A stretch of DNA of 64,000 nucleotides from Steroidobacter gossypii (GTDB taxonomy: Bacteria; Pseudomonadota; Gammaproteobacteria; Steroidobacterales; Steroidobacteraceae): the NCBI RefSeq assembly GCF_016801985.1, contig NZ_JAEVLS010000006.1, forward strand, positions 124,001-188,000. Reading direction: 5' to 3'. The notes beneath the pieces are model-generated. The model was not told the origin of the DNA, did not search any database, and saw only the letters and a list, made by a program, of their open reading frames with translations. This document shows positions 25,264 to 34,335 of this stretch, piece by piece. How positions within the stretch are numbered: the stretch's first letter is position 1; every line of letters begins with the position of its first letter. A program made the position numbers and the translations under genes.

Positions 25264-26634
25264 TCAGCGGCTGGCGATCTGCTCCGGGAATGGCTGGCGC
25301 TTGCCGTCCACTTTGTGGATCACGCCACGACGCATGACGAAGTCGACCTGCTCGAGCCGGGTCACGTCTTCGATCGGGCTACCGGTCACGGCGATGATGT
25401 CGGCATCCTTACCCGGTGCGAGCGAGCCGATGCGGTCGGCTTGACCGAGCAGTGTCGCCGCATCGAGCGTGGCGGAGCGAATGGCGGCGGCCGGGGTCAT
25501 ACCAGCCTTGACCAACAGGCTGAACTCCTTGGCATTGGCGGCGTGGTCGCCGACGCCCGAATCAGTGCCGAAAGCTATCTTCACGCCGTCCTTGATCGCG
25601 CCCGCGGTGTTCTTGCCGTGGCTCGCCACTGTCTCTTCCGCTTTCGCCAGCGTTGCCTTGGAACGAGCGCCAGCTTGTGCCTGCGCCAAGGCGGCGAGCG
25701 GAGCCACCATCGTCGGTACGAAATAAGCGCCGCGCTTCTTGAACAGCGCATTGGTTTCCGCATCGGTGAACGTGCCGTGCTCGATCGAATCGACACCGGC
25801 TTCGAGCGCCGCCTTGATGCCGTTCTTGCCGTGCGCGTGCGCAGCCACCTTGCGGCCGAACATATGCGCGGTCTCGACGATCGCTTTCATTTCGTCGGCG
25901 AACATCTGCTGATTCAAGCCGCCGGCGATGTTGCTGTTCACGCCGCCGGTGGCGGCGAACTTGATGACATCCGCGCCTTGTGAAATCTGCTGACGGACTG
26001 CGCGACGGCAATCGTCCGCGCCGTTGCAGGTGTTGATGGCATGCTCGTGCACCATTTCGGTGATGTCACGATTGGTGTTGTTGGAGCTGTCGCCGTGGCC
26101 GCCGGAGATGGAGATGCTGCGGCCCGCGACGTACAGCGTCGGACCGACCAGCATGCCGTTGTTGATGCCGTCGCGCAGCGCCGTGACGCTGTGAACGTCG
26201 GAGCCGAGATCGCGCAATGTCGTGAAGCCTGCTTCGAGCGTGCGACGGGCGTTGTCGATGCCGATCACGAAGTTGTCTTCGACGTCGCGATTGTTCTGCT
26301 CCATGCGTGCACGCATTTTGTTGTCGTCATTGAAGATGTGCACGTGCATGTCGATCAGGCCCGGCAGCACGAACTGCTTGCTCAGATCCACCAGTTTGGC
26401 GCCGCCTTCGGGAGCCACGAAGCCGTCGCGAATGGCCTCGATCTTTCCATCGCGCACGATCAGCGTCGAGTTGCCGCGGGGCGCGGCGTCCGGCCGATCG
26501 AGCAAGTTGCCGGCGTGGATATAGACGACCTTGCTGAGCGGCGCCGGCGCTTGCGCGGTGCTGGCCACCGAGCTTAACAGGGCGAGAACGCCGGTCATTA
26601 CCAGGGACGAACGGGACACAGACGGTCGTTTCAT
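25264..26634 (-). CDS. Secreted amidohydrolase (imidazolonepropionase-like)
   Basis: A 456-residue protein with a signal peptide (residues about 1-28, ending in ASTAQA) and an amidohydrolase barrel. Metal motif: LPGLIDMHVHIFND (His pair), with later His residues in KVAAHAHGKNGIKAA and DSIEHGTFTD, and the Asp in IAFGTDSGVGDHAANAKEF. The closing strand PGKDADIIAVTGSPIED is typical. The family includes Xaa-Pro or acyl-aminoacyl hydrolases with binuclear metal centres, commonly annotated as prolidase-like or metal-dependent hydrolases. No neighbour fixes the substrate. A hairpin follows the gene, and the upstream region is divergent from an outer-membrane barrel gene. Confidence 0.85.
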   Translation of the reverse strand: MKRPSVSRSSLVMTGVLALLSSVASTAQAPAPLSKVVYIHAGNLLDRPDAAPRGNSTLIVRDGKIEAIRDGFVAPEGGAKLVDLSKQFVLPGLIDMHVHIFNDDNKMRARMEQNNRDVEDNFVIGIDNARRTLEAGFTTLRDLGSDVHSVTALRDGINNGMLVGPTLYVAGRSISISGGHGDSSNNTNRDITEMVHEHAINTCNGADDCRRAVRQQISQGADVIKFAATGGVNSNIAGGLNQQMFADEMKAIVETAHMFGRKVAAHAHGKNGIKAALEAGVDSIEHGTFTDAETNALFKKRGAYFVPTMVAPLAALAQAQAGARSKATLAKAEETVASHGKNTAGAIKDGVKIAFGTDSGVGDHAANAKEFSLLVKAGMTPAAAIRSATLDAATLLGQADRIGSLAPGKDADIIAVTGSPIEDVTRLEQVDFVMRRGVIHKVDGKRQPFPEQIASR

Positions 26635-26845
26635 TCTCTTCGTTTCCTTCGGGTGGGCGCGAAGCGAGCGATCTTAGGCAACCGCCGCTCGGGCATCCAG
26701 TCCGGCGCGGCGCGCCTCGCCAGCTTGCATATGTCATGCACGGAACGGGCGAATCTCGGTGAATTGTGACGTATGCACCGCCGGCTCGACGCCGTTAGCG
26801 CCAGTGTGCGGCCCTTGGATCAACTCAACAAAGCAAGGAGTTTCG

Positions 26846-27415
26846 ATGCGGAGCTTGTATGTGGCAGTGGGCCTGGCGTTGTGCTCGGCCAACGCGCTGG
26901 CGGCCGATTTCGGTATCGGCGTTTCGGCGCGCTCGGACGATGGCTATCTGTATGTGCCCATCGATGTTTCCAAGTCGTTTCGGATCGAGCCCAGCGTGCG
27001 CTATGGAACCAGCGAGCTGACGTTCTCGGCTGACGGCGACACCGACCAGCAGGAAACGGAGACTTGGGAACTCGGCGTCGGCCTGTTCGGCCTGAAGCAG
27101 GTCACGGAAGCGGCGCATGTCTACTTCGGCGCACGTCTTGCGTATGTCGAAACCGAGAGCACGGTGGTGCAGCCGACACTCTTCGACGTCGTGTACAGCC
27201 GAAGCAAGCAGGATGGCTATCGCGTCGGCCCGACGCTCGGCTTCGAGTACATCTTCGGCGGCCATTTCTCCATCGGCGGCGAAGCGAGCTATACGTTCCT
27301 GGATCTGGAAGGGGAATCGCGGTCCACGCTCGGCGACTTCGAGCTGTCGCGGACCGAGACCGAACAGAAGAGCAACGGCACGCAGACGCGGTTGATCTTC
27401 CGGTATATGTTCTAG
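26846..27415 (+). CDS. Outer membrane beta-barrel protein
   Basis: The ATG at 26846 follows an AAGGAG ribosome site and gives 189 residues with a short signal peptide (LALCSANALAA). The mature part alternates polar and hydrophobic residues in strands (FGIGVSARSDDGYLYVPI, YFGARLAYVETES, GYRVGPTLGFEYIFG) and ends in a C-terminal aromatic residue (FRYMF). These are OmpA-like/OmpW-like barrel signatures. An eight-stranded pore or a structural barrel is likely. I cannot assign it to a named family. A strong hairpin follows its stop before the convergent aceK gene. Confidence 0.8.
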   Translation: MRSLYVAVGLALCSANALAADFGIGVSARSDDGYLYVPIDVSKSFRIEPSVRYGTSELTFSADGDTDQQETETWELGVGLFGLKQVTEAAHVYFGARLAYVETESTVVQPTLFDVVYSRSKQDGYRVGPTLGFEYIFGGHFSIGGEASYTFLDLEGESRSTLGDFELSRTETEQKSNGTQTRLIFRYMF

Positions 27416-27436
27416 ATTTGTCGCTAACCTGGACAG

Positions 27437-27462
27437 CGCCGCCCGGTGCGAGCCGGGCGGCG
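27437..27462. terminator. Hairpin between the barrel gene and aceK
   Basis: A perfect 10-bp GC stem (CGCCGCCCGG 27437-27446, CCGGGCGGCG 27453-27462) with a 6-base loop sits between the stops of two convergent genes. It lacks a U-run, but its position suits a bidirectional transcription end. Confidence 0.5.
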
Positions 27463-27473
27463 TGTGCACGACT

Positions 27474-29237
27474 TCAGATGCTGCTGAACACCCGCACGCG
27501 ATGGCGGTGATACGGCAACACTTCCAGCACTTCTCCATCCTGTAGGCGCTGCTGAATGCCGCGCCACCACTCGGCGGTCATGATCTCGCCGTGCACTTTC
27601 AGGAATTCTTCCTTGAGCTCGGCGTCGAAGCCGAGGAACTGCATGAAAGTCTCGGGGAACACGTCGTTGTCGTTGACGTGGAACCACGCTTCGGCGCGCA
27701 TATCGTCTTCTTCGAACTTCGACTGCGGCACATCGCGGAAGCGGCAGTCGGTGACGGCGCACAGCTCGTCATAGTCGTAGAAAATGACGCGTGCGTGGCG
27801 CGTGACGCCGAAGTTCTTCAGCAGCAGGTCGCCGGCGAAGATGTTGGTGACCGCCAGGTCGCGAATGCACTGGCCGTAATCGAGCACGGCCTTGATGGCG
27901 TCTTCACGCGAAGCATCGCGGATGTACAGGTTGAGCGGCGTCATGCGGCGCTCGATGTACACGTGATCCATGATCACCCAGCCGTCTTCGAAGTGCACGG
28001 TGTTGGCGGCCTCGTCCTGCAGTTCGGCCACCAGCTCCTTGGAGAAGCGTGACGCCGGGAACTTCAGGCGTTTGAATTCCTGTGCATCGACCAGCCGGCC
28101 GGCGCGGTCGTGCTTGAACACCATTTCGTATTTCTTCTGCACTTCTTCGCGCAGAATGTTTTTCGGATAGGCGAAGCGGTCGCGGATGATCTTGAACACC
28201 ACGTCGAACGAGGGCAGCGTGAAACAGATCATCACCAGGCCCTTGTCGCCCGGCGCGTGCACGAACTGATCTTCGCTGTTCTGCAGATGTTTGAAGAGCT
28301 CGCGGTAGCGCTCGGTCTTGCCTTGCTTGGCGCGGCCCAGCACGGTGTACAGCTCGCTCACCGGCTTGCGCGGCAGGATGCTCTTCAGGAACACGATGGC
28401 CTGGCCGACGTGCGCCAGGTCGGCGTGGAAATAGGAGCGGGTAAAGCTGAACAGGATGCTGACGGTGCTCTCGTCCATCATCACCGCGTCGATGCGCACG
28501 CCGCTCTCGGTGTTCTGCAGCGCCAGCACGAACGGCAGGCGCCAGCCCGGACCGGAGATGCGGCCGACCAGGTACGCGCGCGTCATCTGATAGAACACGG
28601 TGCGAATGAATTCGATCTGCTCGACTTGCAGCGGCGGCTTGGACGCATCGGCGTCTGCTTCGCACTGCGCGCGCACTTCATTGCTGATGGTGCGGACGCT
28701 GCGATCGAAATCAACGTACGGAGTCTTGAAGCGGAAGTCCGCGAGCACTTCTTCGAACAGCAGTTCGAGCGAGCCGCGGTTCACGTAAACGTTGGTATCG
28801 ATCGGCGAGGTGACGGCGCCGATGGGATCCAGATCCAGCGCCACGAACTCCACCGCGGGATCGACGCCGATGGTGCCGAAGGTGCGGCGCGTGACGGAGT
28901 TGAAGAACGTCTTGTCGAATTCCAGGTCGGGCAGGGCGTCGATCAGCTCGGTGAAGCGACGTTTGATGCTGCTCCACAGAGCACGCTCGGTCACATCTTC
29001 GCCGAGCCGGGCTTTCATCTGGGTCACGGCGCGATTGACGCACTTGTCGTAGAGCTCGATGCGCTCCACCGCATCACGCAGGCTGCCGCGCCAGTCGCGA
29101 TCCTCGAAACGCTGGGGTGCCCGCCTTGTGATGGCGCGGAACTCAGCGTTGTAGTCGGCGAACGATTGCACAAGCGCGCCGGCGCACGTGTCGACCAGTG
29201 CGTCACGCGAAAGAACTGTGGCTGCAGATGCTGACAT
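27474..29237 (-). CDS. aceK: Isocitrate dehydrogenase kinase/phosphatase
   Basis: A 587-residue AceK. The C-terminal catalytic region shows GDLLLKNFGVTRHARV and IFYDYDELCAVTDC, the family's kinase/phosphatase core. The N-terminal regulatory part (about 1-300) has normal length. AceK reversibly phosphorylates isocitrate dehydrogenase and so partitions carbon between the TCA cycle and the glyoxylate shunt. Here it lies just downstream of icd on the same strand (gap 189 bases), whereas in enteric bacteria it follows aceBA. The gap holds two palindromes that may reduce its transcription relative to icd. Confidence 0.94.
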   Translation of the reverse strand: MSASAATVLSRDALVDTCAGALVQSFADYNAEFRAITRRAPQRFEDRDWRGSLRDAVERIELYDKCVNRAVTQMKARLGEDVTERALWSSIKRRFTELIDALPDLEFDKTFFNSVTRRTFGTIGVDPAVEFVALDLDPIGAVTSPIDTNVYVNRGSLELLFEEVLADFRFKTPYVDFDRSVRTISNEVRAQCEADADASKPPLQVEQIEFIRTVFYQMTRAYLVGRISGPGWRLPFVLALQNTESGVRIDAVMMDESTVSILFSFTRSYFHADLAHVGQAIVFLKSILPRKPVSELYTVLGRAKQGKTERYRELFKHLQNSEDQFVHAPGDKGLVMICFTLPSFDVVFKIIRDRFAYPKNILREEVQKKYEMVFKHDRAGRLVDAQEFKRLKFPASRFSKELVAELQDEAANTVHFEDGWVIMDHVYIERRMTPLNLYIRDASREDAIKAVLDYGQCIRDLAVTNIFAGDLLLKNFGVTRHARVIFYDYDELCAVTDCRFRDVPQSKFEEDDMRAEAWFHVNDNDVFPETFMQFLGFDAELKEEFLKVHGEIMTAEWWRGIQQRLQDGEVLEVLPYHRHRVRVFSSI

Positions 29238-29354
29238 ATTCAGTAGGTTCCATGGCCGGGGCCGGGCAGGACGCCGCCCCGTGAAGATGTCTGAGATATT
29301 ACCGCGCCGCCATGCAGCCGCGAAGCCGCCGAGGTCGGAGTTCAGGCGGGGCCC

Positions 29355-29376
29355 GCCCTCTCGCGCACGAGAGGGC
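29355..29376. repeat. Palindrome between icd and aceK (first)
   Basis: The sequence GCCCTCTCG with CGAGAGGGC (9-bp stem, 4-base loop) is the first of two closely spaced palindromes between icd and aceK. The surrounding gagggcgtcccttaagg pattern suggests a member of an interspersed repeat family, but I cannot match it to another copy in this window. Confidence 0.55.
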
Positions 29377-29395
29377 GTCCCTTAAGGAGGGAATG

Positions 29396-29419
29396 AGGCT
29401 TTCCCCGCGGGGAAAGCCT
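29396..29419. terminator. Perfect 24-bp palindrome after icd
   Basis: AGGCTTTCCCCG followed by its exact complement makes a fully self-complementary 24-bp sequence starting 7 bases past the icd stop on the minus strand. It could terminate or stabilise the icd transcript and reduce readthrough into aceK. It lacks a U-run. Confidence 0.55.
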
Positions 29420-29426
29420 CCACAAG

Positions 29427-30728
29427 TCACAAATTGCGGATCAGGGCATCGCCAAACTCGGAGCACTTCACTTCCTTCGCGCCTTCCATCAGACGCGCAA
29501 AGTCGTAAGTGACCGTCTTCTGGCCGATGGTCTTGTCCATGGCGGAGATGATGGCGTCGGCCGCCTCGGTCCAACCCATGTAACGCAACATCATTTCACC
29601 CGACAGGATCACCGAACCCGGGTTCACCTTGTCCAGGTTGGCGTACTTCGGCGCCGTGCCGTGAGTCGCCTCGAACACCGCGTGGCCGGTCACATAGTTG
29701 ATGTTGCCGCCCGGCGCGATGCCGATGCCGCCGACCTGTGCCGCGAGGGCATCCGACAGATAGTCGCCATTCAAGTTCATCGTCGCGATCACGTCGAACT
29801 CTTCGGGGCGCGTCAGCACCTGCTGCAGGGTGATGTCGGCGATCGCGTCCTTGATGATGATCTTGCCGGCCTTCTTGGCCGCATCCTGCTCTTCGTTCGC
29901 CGCCTTCTCGCCCTTGGCGGCCTTGGTGCGCTCCCACTGATCCCAGGTGTACACCTGGTCGGCGAACTCCTTCTCGGCCAGCGCATAGGCCCAGTTCCGG
30001 AACGCGCCTTCCGTGAACTTCATGATGTTGCCCTTGTGCACGATCGTCACGCTCTTGCGCTTGTTGACGATGGCGTACTCGATGGCCGAGCGGAACAGAC
30101 GCTCGGTGCCTTCCTGCGACACCGGCTTGATGCCGATGCCCGAAGTCTCGGGGAAACGGATCTTGGCGAACTGCTTGGGGAACGCCGCCTTGAAGGCTTC
30201 CAGGAACTTCTTGTTGTCGGCCGAGCCGGCTTCGAATTCGATGCCCGCGTAAATGTCTTCGGTGTTCTCACGGAAGATGGTCATGTCGACGCGGTCCGGA
30301 GTGCGCACCGGCGAAGGCACGCCCTTGAACCAGCGCACCGGGCGCAAGCAGACGTACAGATCCAGCATCTGGCGAAGCGCGACGTTCAACGAACGAATGC
30401 CGCCGCCGATCGGCGTGGTCAGCGGGCCCTTGATGGACACCAGGTAGTCGCGGCAGGCCTGCACGGTCTCATCCGGCAGCCAGGTGTTGAACATGTCGTT
30501 CGACTTCTGACCGGCGTAGACCTCCATCCAATGGATCTTGCGCTTGCCGCCATAGGCTTTTTGCACGGCTGCGTCGAGGACGCGCACCGAGGCGCGCCAG
30601 ATGTCCGGACCGGTGCCGTCGCCTTCGATGAAGGGAATGATGGGCTGGTCGGGAACGTTGAGCTTGCCGTTCTGGATGGTGATCTTCTGCCCCTGCGGGG
30701 GCACGTTCAGCTTTACTGCGGTCGACAT
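29427..30728 (-). CDS. icd: NADP-dependent isocitrate dehydrogenase
   Basis: A 433-residue Icd (usual length about 416-430). The N-terminus [22 protein letters not shown] is typical, and the substrate motif near [13 protein letters not shown] is present. The Ser that AceK phosphorylates lies in the segment RSLNVALRQ. The C-terminus YAN and [19 protein letters not shown] follow the family pattern. It converts isocitrate to 2-oxoglutarate and gives NADPH. A GGAG ribosome site precedes the ATG. Its regulator aceK is the next gene downstream. Confidence 0.95.
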   Translation of the reverse strand: MSTAVKLNVPPQGQKITIQNGKLNVPDQPIIPFIEGDGTGPDIWRASVRVLDAAVQKAYGGKRKIHWMEVYAGQKSNDMFNTWLPDETVQACRDYLVSIKGPLTTPIGGGIRSLNVALRQMLDLYVCLRPVRWFKGVPSPVRTPDRVDMTIFRENTEDIYAGIEFEAGSADNKKFLEAFKAAFPKQFAKIRFPETSGIGIKPVSQEGTERLFRSAIEYAIVNKRKSVTIVHKGNIMKFTEGAFRNWAYALAEKEFADQVYTWDQWERTKAAKGEKAANEEQDAAKKAGKIIIKDAIADITLQQVLTRPEEFDVIATMNLNGDYLSDALAAQVGGIGIAPGGNINYVTGHAVFEATHGTAPKYANLDKVNPGSVILSGEMMLRYMGWTEAADAIISAMDKTIGQKTVTYDFARLMEGAKEVKCSEFGDALIRNL

Positions 30729-30863
30729 CGACGAACTCCGTGCTGGTTCGTAAAAAGGGGGCTTTCAAGGGATTTTTTGGGGGGCGAATGCTATCACAGC
30801 GGGGCCTGGGGGCGGGCCCTGTAGGCGCCGGCTGATATCGGACTCATGTCAGGGGGGCGATGC

Positions 30864-32159
30864 TCAGAAGTTGAGCGTGGCGGTCACGCCGCCGCCGGCG
30901 TTTTCCAGCCGGATGCCCCAGCCGTAGCGTTCGCAGATCCGGCGCACCAGGTACAGCCCCATGCCGTGTCCGCCAGGGTGCGTGGTGAAGCGGGGAGGGA
31001 TGTTCTCCAGCTGTCCGGCCGGCAAAGCGCCGGCGTTGCTCACCACCAGCTCGCGGCCTTGGGAGCGGCACAGAACCTCGCTGCCGGAGCCGTGCTGGAC
31101 GGCGTTGCGCAACAAGTTGCCGAGGGTCATGGCGACCATGCTTTCCGGCGCCGCCACTCGGAGCGGTCCGCCATGAAGGTCCATCACGATGTGCTTTTCT
31201 GGTGCAACGCTGCGCTGATCTTCCACCACACGCGCCAACACTGCATAGACGTCGCAAGTGGTGTCGGCCGGTGCGACTCGCTGCGGCTCGCGCGACAAGG
31301 CCAGCAACGCGTCGGTGAATTCTGTCATCTCGCGCACGGCGCGTTGAATGCGGGCAATCGCCTTGGCCGCGCCCGGCCGGCTCGCGGTTTGCGTTTCCAG
31401 CAACTCGACAGCGCCGCGCATCACGGCCAGCGGTGTACGCAGCTCGTGACTTGCCGTGGCAGTGAACGACTGCTCGCGCTCGACGAAGCCGTCGAGCCGT
31501 TCCATGAAAGTATCGATGGAGCGGGCGATGGGCTCGAGCTCGTTGCCCGCGAACTGCGCGCCGATGCGTACATGACGCTGGCCCGGATCGATGCGTGTGA
31601 GTCGATCGGCGAGCGCGGTGATAGGCTCTACGAGCCGGCGAGAAATCGCCGTGGCGGCGAGGCCGGCAATGATCACGACGCCCACTACACCGAGAGCCAG
31701 CACCAGCAGCGCGATCTTTTCCTGCGTGGCGTAGGTCGTGACGTCGTAAGTGATATAGAGCCGGCCGAAGTTGCCGTCGCGAACCAGCACGTCCAGCAGG
31801 CGACCGCCCGAGCGCACTCTGTGCATCTCTCCTGGCTTGAGCATCGCGATGTGCCGTGGCAGTTCGGCGAGATCGCTGGAGCGATAGATACTCAGACGCG
31901 CCGAGCGTAGCGGTTCGGCGCCACGGTCGGCATGCAAGCGCTGCTCGAAGTGCGTCAGCTCCTCCGAGAGCAGATCGAGTGTGATGTTTCGTTTCAGCCG
32001 CTCATCGGCCAGATAGGCCCAGGCGCTCAGGATCAGGCCCGCCATCGCCAGCAACGCAATCATGGTGCCAGCGATACGTGCGCGCAGGCTCAGCTGCGCG
32101 TACCACTCGCTCGTCTTACGAACGAGGCGGGTCCGCCGAAAGTCGATAGCCGGTGCCAT
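30864..32159 (-). CDS. Sensor histidine kinase of a two-component system
   Basis: The ATG at 32159 gives 431 residues; further upstream only antisense sequence of the response regulator is available. Features: N-terminal membrane helix (IAGTMIALLAMAGLILSAWAYL), a periplasmic loop of about 110 residues, a second helix (LLVLALGVVGVVIIAGLAATA), a HAMP-like linker (LVEPITALADRLTRI), H-box FTATASHELRTPLAVM and HATPase_c ending in GHGMGLYLVRRICERYGW. It overlaps the 3' end of the regulator gene by 44 bases. Stimulus unknown. The neighbouring icd-aceK pair is in the same direction, but no functional link is shown. Confidence 0.9.
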   Translation of the reverse strand: MAPAIDFRRTRLVRKTSEWYAQLSLRARIAGTMIALLAMAGLILSAWAYLADERLKRNITLDLLSEELTHFEQRLHADRGAEPLRSARLSIYRSSDLAELPRHIAMLKPGEMHRVRSGGRLLDVLVRDGNFGRLYITYDVTTYATQEKIALLVLALGVVGVVIIAGLAATAISRRLVEPITALADRLTRIDPGQRHVRIGAQFAGNELEPIARSIDTFMERLDGFVEREQSFTATASHELRTPLAVMRGAVELLETQTASRPGAAKAIARIQRAVREMTEFTDALLALSREPQRVAPADTTCDVYAVLARVVEDQRSVAPEKHIVMDLHGGPLRVAAPESMVAMTLGNLLRNAVQHGSGSEVLCRSQGRELVVSNAGALPAGQLENIPPRFTTHPGGHGMGLYLVRRICERYGWGIRLENAGGGVTATLNF

Positions 32160-32802
32160 GGACGGTGTGCAGTAACTTGGTGGCAAAGTTCTTGTCGATC
32201 GCCGTGCGCAGCGCGTGCATGTGGGCGCGCAGAAAATCTCCTTGCGGCGGCTGGTCGCCCCACAGCTCGCGTTCCAGCTCCTGTCGCGTGACCACGCGAT
32301 GCGAGTTTTGCAACAGCACGATCAGCAGTCGGCGCGTGGTGGGGTTGAGCTTGACGCGCTCGCCGCCGCGCTCGGCTTCGAGCGTGTCGAGATCGAAGGT
32401 GAGATCGCCGACGGTCAGCAGGCGCTGGGCGGGGGGAACATTGGCCCGGCGTATCAGCGCCTTCAGGCGCACGTCCAATTCGGCCAGCGAGAACGGTTTG
32501 ACCAGATAGTCGTCGGCGCCGGCTTCGAAGCCTTCGATCTTGTCGGCCAGCAGATCTTTCGCGGTCAGCATCAACACCGGCACCCGGGTGTGGCCGGCCT
32601 GGCGCAGCTGGCGGCACAGCGCCAGGCCGTCCATGCCGGGCAGCATCAGGTCGAGCACGACGGCGTCGAAGGGCTGGGTGAGGGCGAGCTGCAGACCGCT
32701 CTCTCCGTCCAGCACGTGCTCGACGGTGTCGCCGTTCGCCTCGAAGAATTCGGCGATATTGGCGGCGATGTCACGGTGGTCTTCGATCAGCAGCAGGCGC
32801 AT
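32116..32802 (-). CDS. OmpR-family response regulator
   Basis: A 228-residue regulator. The receiver (residues 1-118) has the acidic pair E/D in LLIEDHRD, phospho-Asp in VVLDLMLPGMDG, Thr in LMLTAKD and Lys in YLVKPFS. A winged helix C-terminal domain (about 130-225) ends RAHMHALRTAIDKNF and HTVHGTGYRLS. It is the partner of the sensor kinase whose gene overlaps its 3' end. The organisation resembles QseB/PmrA-type systems, but the target genes are unknown. A divergent promoter region of about 226 bases separates it from the PAP2 gene, which could be a target. Confidence 0.93.
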   Translation of the reverse strand: MRLLLIEDHRDIAANIAEFFEANGDTVEHVLDGESGLQLALTQPFDAVVLDLMLPGMDGLALCRQLRQAGHTRVPVLMLTAKDLLADKIEGFEAGADDYLVKPFSLAELDVRLKALIRRANVPPAQRLLTVGDLTFDLDTLEAERGGERVKLNPTTRRLLIVLLQNSHRVVTRQELERELWGDQPPQGDFLRAHMHALRTAIDKNFATKLLHTVHGTGYRLSADPPRS

Positions 32803-33028
32803 GGGTGAAATGAGGTCGCGGACGCTGACACAGGAGCGTCACATTGTACGTGAGCGCGGTCGATTGCCGGCAAATACCTGGAAATCGGCGGCTTCCACCC
32901 GGGCCATCACACAAATGTCACGCGGCCGTCAAGGGTTCGCAGTATCCGGCGGGCAGAGTCATGGTACGCGAAGGTATCGCGGGCGGCATTTGAAGGGACT
33001 CGGTCGCTTTCGATTGGAGAGACAAGCC

Positions 33029-33592
33029 ATGGCCACTGCACCGGTAGACGTTCGAGTGGACGGAATATTCCGCAGGGTCGATGCGTACGAATACGCGTGG
33101 TGCCTGAGGCTCAATCGGGGCTGCCAGCAGCGAAGGCTGGTGCGCGAAGTGTTCGCGGCGGTCAGCAAGCTCGGCGATGGCGTCTTCTGGTACGCGTTGA
33201 TCTTCCTGTTGCCGGCCGTGTACGGCTCATCGGCTGCGTGGCCGTCGGTGCGCATGGCGCTGGTCGGCATCGTCGGCGTCCTACTCTACAAATACCTCAA
33301 ATCACGGTTGGTTCGAGAGCGGCCGTATATCTCGCTCGCCGGCATCGTGCCGGGGACGCCGGCTTTGGATCGCTACAGCTTCCCGTCGGGTCACACGCTG
33401 CACGCGGTCAGCTTTACCGTGCTTGCTGTTTCGAGCTTCCCGGAGCTTGCTTGGTTGCTGGTGCCGTTTGCCACGCTCGTGGCTGCGTCTCGCGTGGTGC
33501 TTGGGCTGCACTATCCGACCGATGTGGCCGCTGGCGCCATCCTCGGCGCGCTGTTGGCTGTGCTCGGGATCGTGGCGTTCCCGGTCGACTGA
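33029..33592 (+). CDS. PAP2-family phosphatase
   Basis: The ATG at 33029 has a GGAGAG ribosome site and gives 187 residues; the longer open frame upstream lies over the response-regulator gene. Three acid phosphatase motifs are present: KSRLVRERPY (K...RP), SFPSGHTL, and SRVVLGLHYPTDVAAG (SR...H...D). Several membrane helices (WYALIFLLPAVYG, MALVGIVGVLLY, ILGALLAVLGIVAF) place it in the inner membrane, where such enzymes dephosphorylate phosphatidate or undecaprenyl pyrophosphate, or act on lipid A phosphates. The two-component regulator next door and the LPS island downstream make a cell-envelope role plausible. Confidence 0.9.
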   Translation: MATAPVDVRVDGIFRRVDAYEYAWCLRLNRGCQQRRLVREVFAAVSKLGDGVFWYALIFLLPAVYGSSAAWPSVRMALVGIVGVLLYKYLKSRLVRERPYISLAGIVPGTPALDRYSFPSGHTLHAVSFTVLAVSSFPELAWLLVPFATLVAASRVVLGLHYPTDVAAGAILGALLAVLGIVAFPVD

Positions 33593-33907
33593 CCGGAGGC
33601 GCGCCGGAGAAACGGAGCGTCGGTGGTTCGCGTCGCCGGCACCGACCTACCTAATCCCGGCACCGCTGCACCCGCCGCGCCTGCGCTCTCGCGCGGCGCG
33701 TTGCTTGTACATCCTTGTAGCGCTAATGGGTCAACGTCCCTGTTGATCCCATTTGCCGGGAGGAGGTAGGTCACTCCCGGCGACGCCGACGCGTCGGCGG
33801 TGACCCGCGACCCCGAAGGGGACCGGCGGAGACGCTGAGGTCAGCGCTGCTTCAGAGATCGCCGGCGGCAGCGCGAAACTCTTGATCGCAGCTCCTTGCG
33901 AAACCTC
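33593..33907. other. 315-base stretch without a coding gene
   Basis: No convincing gene is seen between the PAP2 and DUF6165 genes. The ORFs here are short and lack family features. It holds the branched inverted-repeat element described separately (33644-33772), and further on a small GC hairpin (accccgaaggggac). Confidence 0.6.
33644..33772. repeat. Branched inverted-repeat element
   Basis: Long outer arms pair at 33644-33662 and 33754-33772 (17 of 19 positions). Two inner stems lie between: 33674-33680 with 33691-33697 (GCCGCGC/GCGCGGC), and 33725-33735 with 33742-33753 (AATGGGTCAAC against GTTGATCCCATT, one bulge). Together they would make a three-way junction of 129 bases. No transposase or integrase is adjacent. 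It could be a mobile palindromic element or a structured transcript. Confidence 0.6.
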
Positions 33908-34303
33908 TTAGTACTTCGCGTAGCTCTTCTCTTCGACGATCTTCGAGCCCAGCTTGGTGTTGATCTGCTTCTTCACTGCTGCGCGCTCGTCATTGGTGAC
34001 ATACACCGCGCGAGCCAGCTCGATGAACTCCTGATCGAACTTGCGCTCGCGTTCCTTGTCGCGGATATCATCCTCGATATCCCAAAGTTTCTTGTTGATA
34101 TCGCGCAGTTGCGCCCACTCCGCGTCGATGTTGTGGCGGTCGGCATGGCCTGAGGTGCGCCACGTGTCCTGCAGTAGCTGCAGCTCAACTTTCACGTTGG
34201 CGAGCTTGGCAGCGTCGGTGATGTTGGCGGCTTTGATTTCCAGGATGGTGATCTTGTCGATCAGCTCGCCTGGGGAAATGGGGACGAGGATTTCTGTGCT
34301 CAT
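33908..34303 (-). CDS. DUF6165-like protein of a polysaccharide region
   Basis: The ATG at 34303 gives 131 residues, opening with EILVPISPGELIDKITILEIK, which is the family signature as I recall it. The rest is helical and charged (INKKLWDIEDDIRDKERERKFDQEF, quoted partly), with no membrane segment. Small proteins of this type occur next to glycosyltransferase genes in LPS or O-antigen regions and have no assigned role. It is the last gene of the minus-strand run 37324-33908, 32 bases after the CDP-glycerol transferase-like gene. A partner or regulator function in surface-glycan assembly is inference from context. Confidence 0.7.
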   Translation of the reverse strand: MSTEILVPISPGELIDKITILEIKAANITDAAKLANVKVELQLLQDTWRTSGHADRHNIDAEWAQLRDINKKLWDIEDDIRDKERERKFDQEFIELARAVYVTNDERAAVKKQINTKLGSKIVEEKSYAKY

Positions 34304-34335
34304 GAGAAGTGACGGATAACGAGTGGAGGGAAACT

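Noticed and set aside
33593-33907. Possible integron attC site or insertion-sequence ends
   Set aside because: The inverted arms lack the attC core-site pattern, and no integrase or transposase gene is nearby. It is kept as an unexplained repeat instead.
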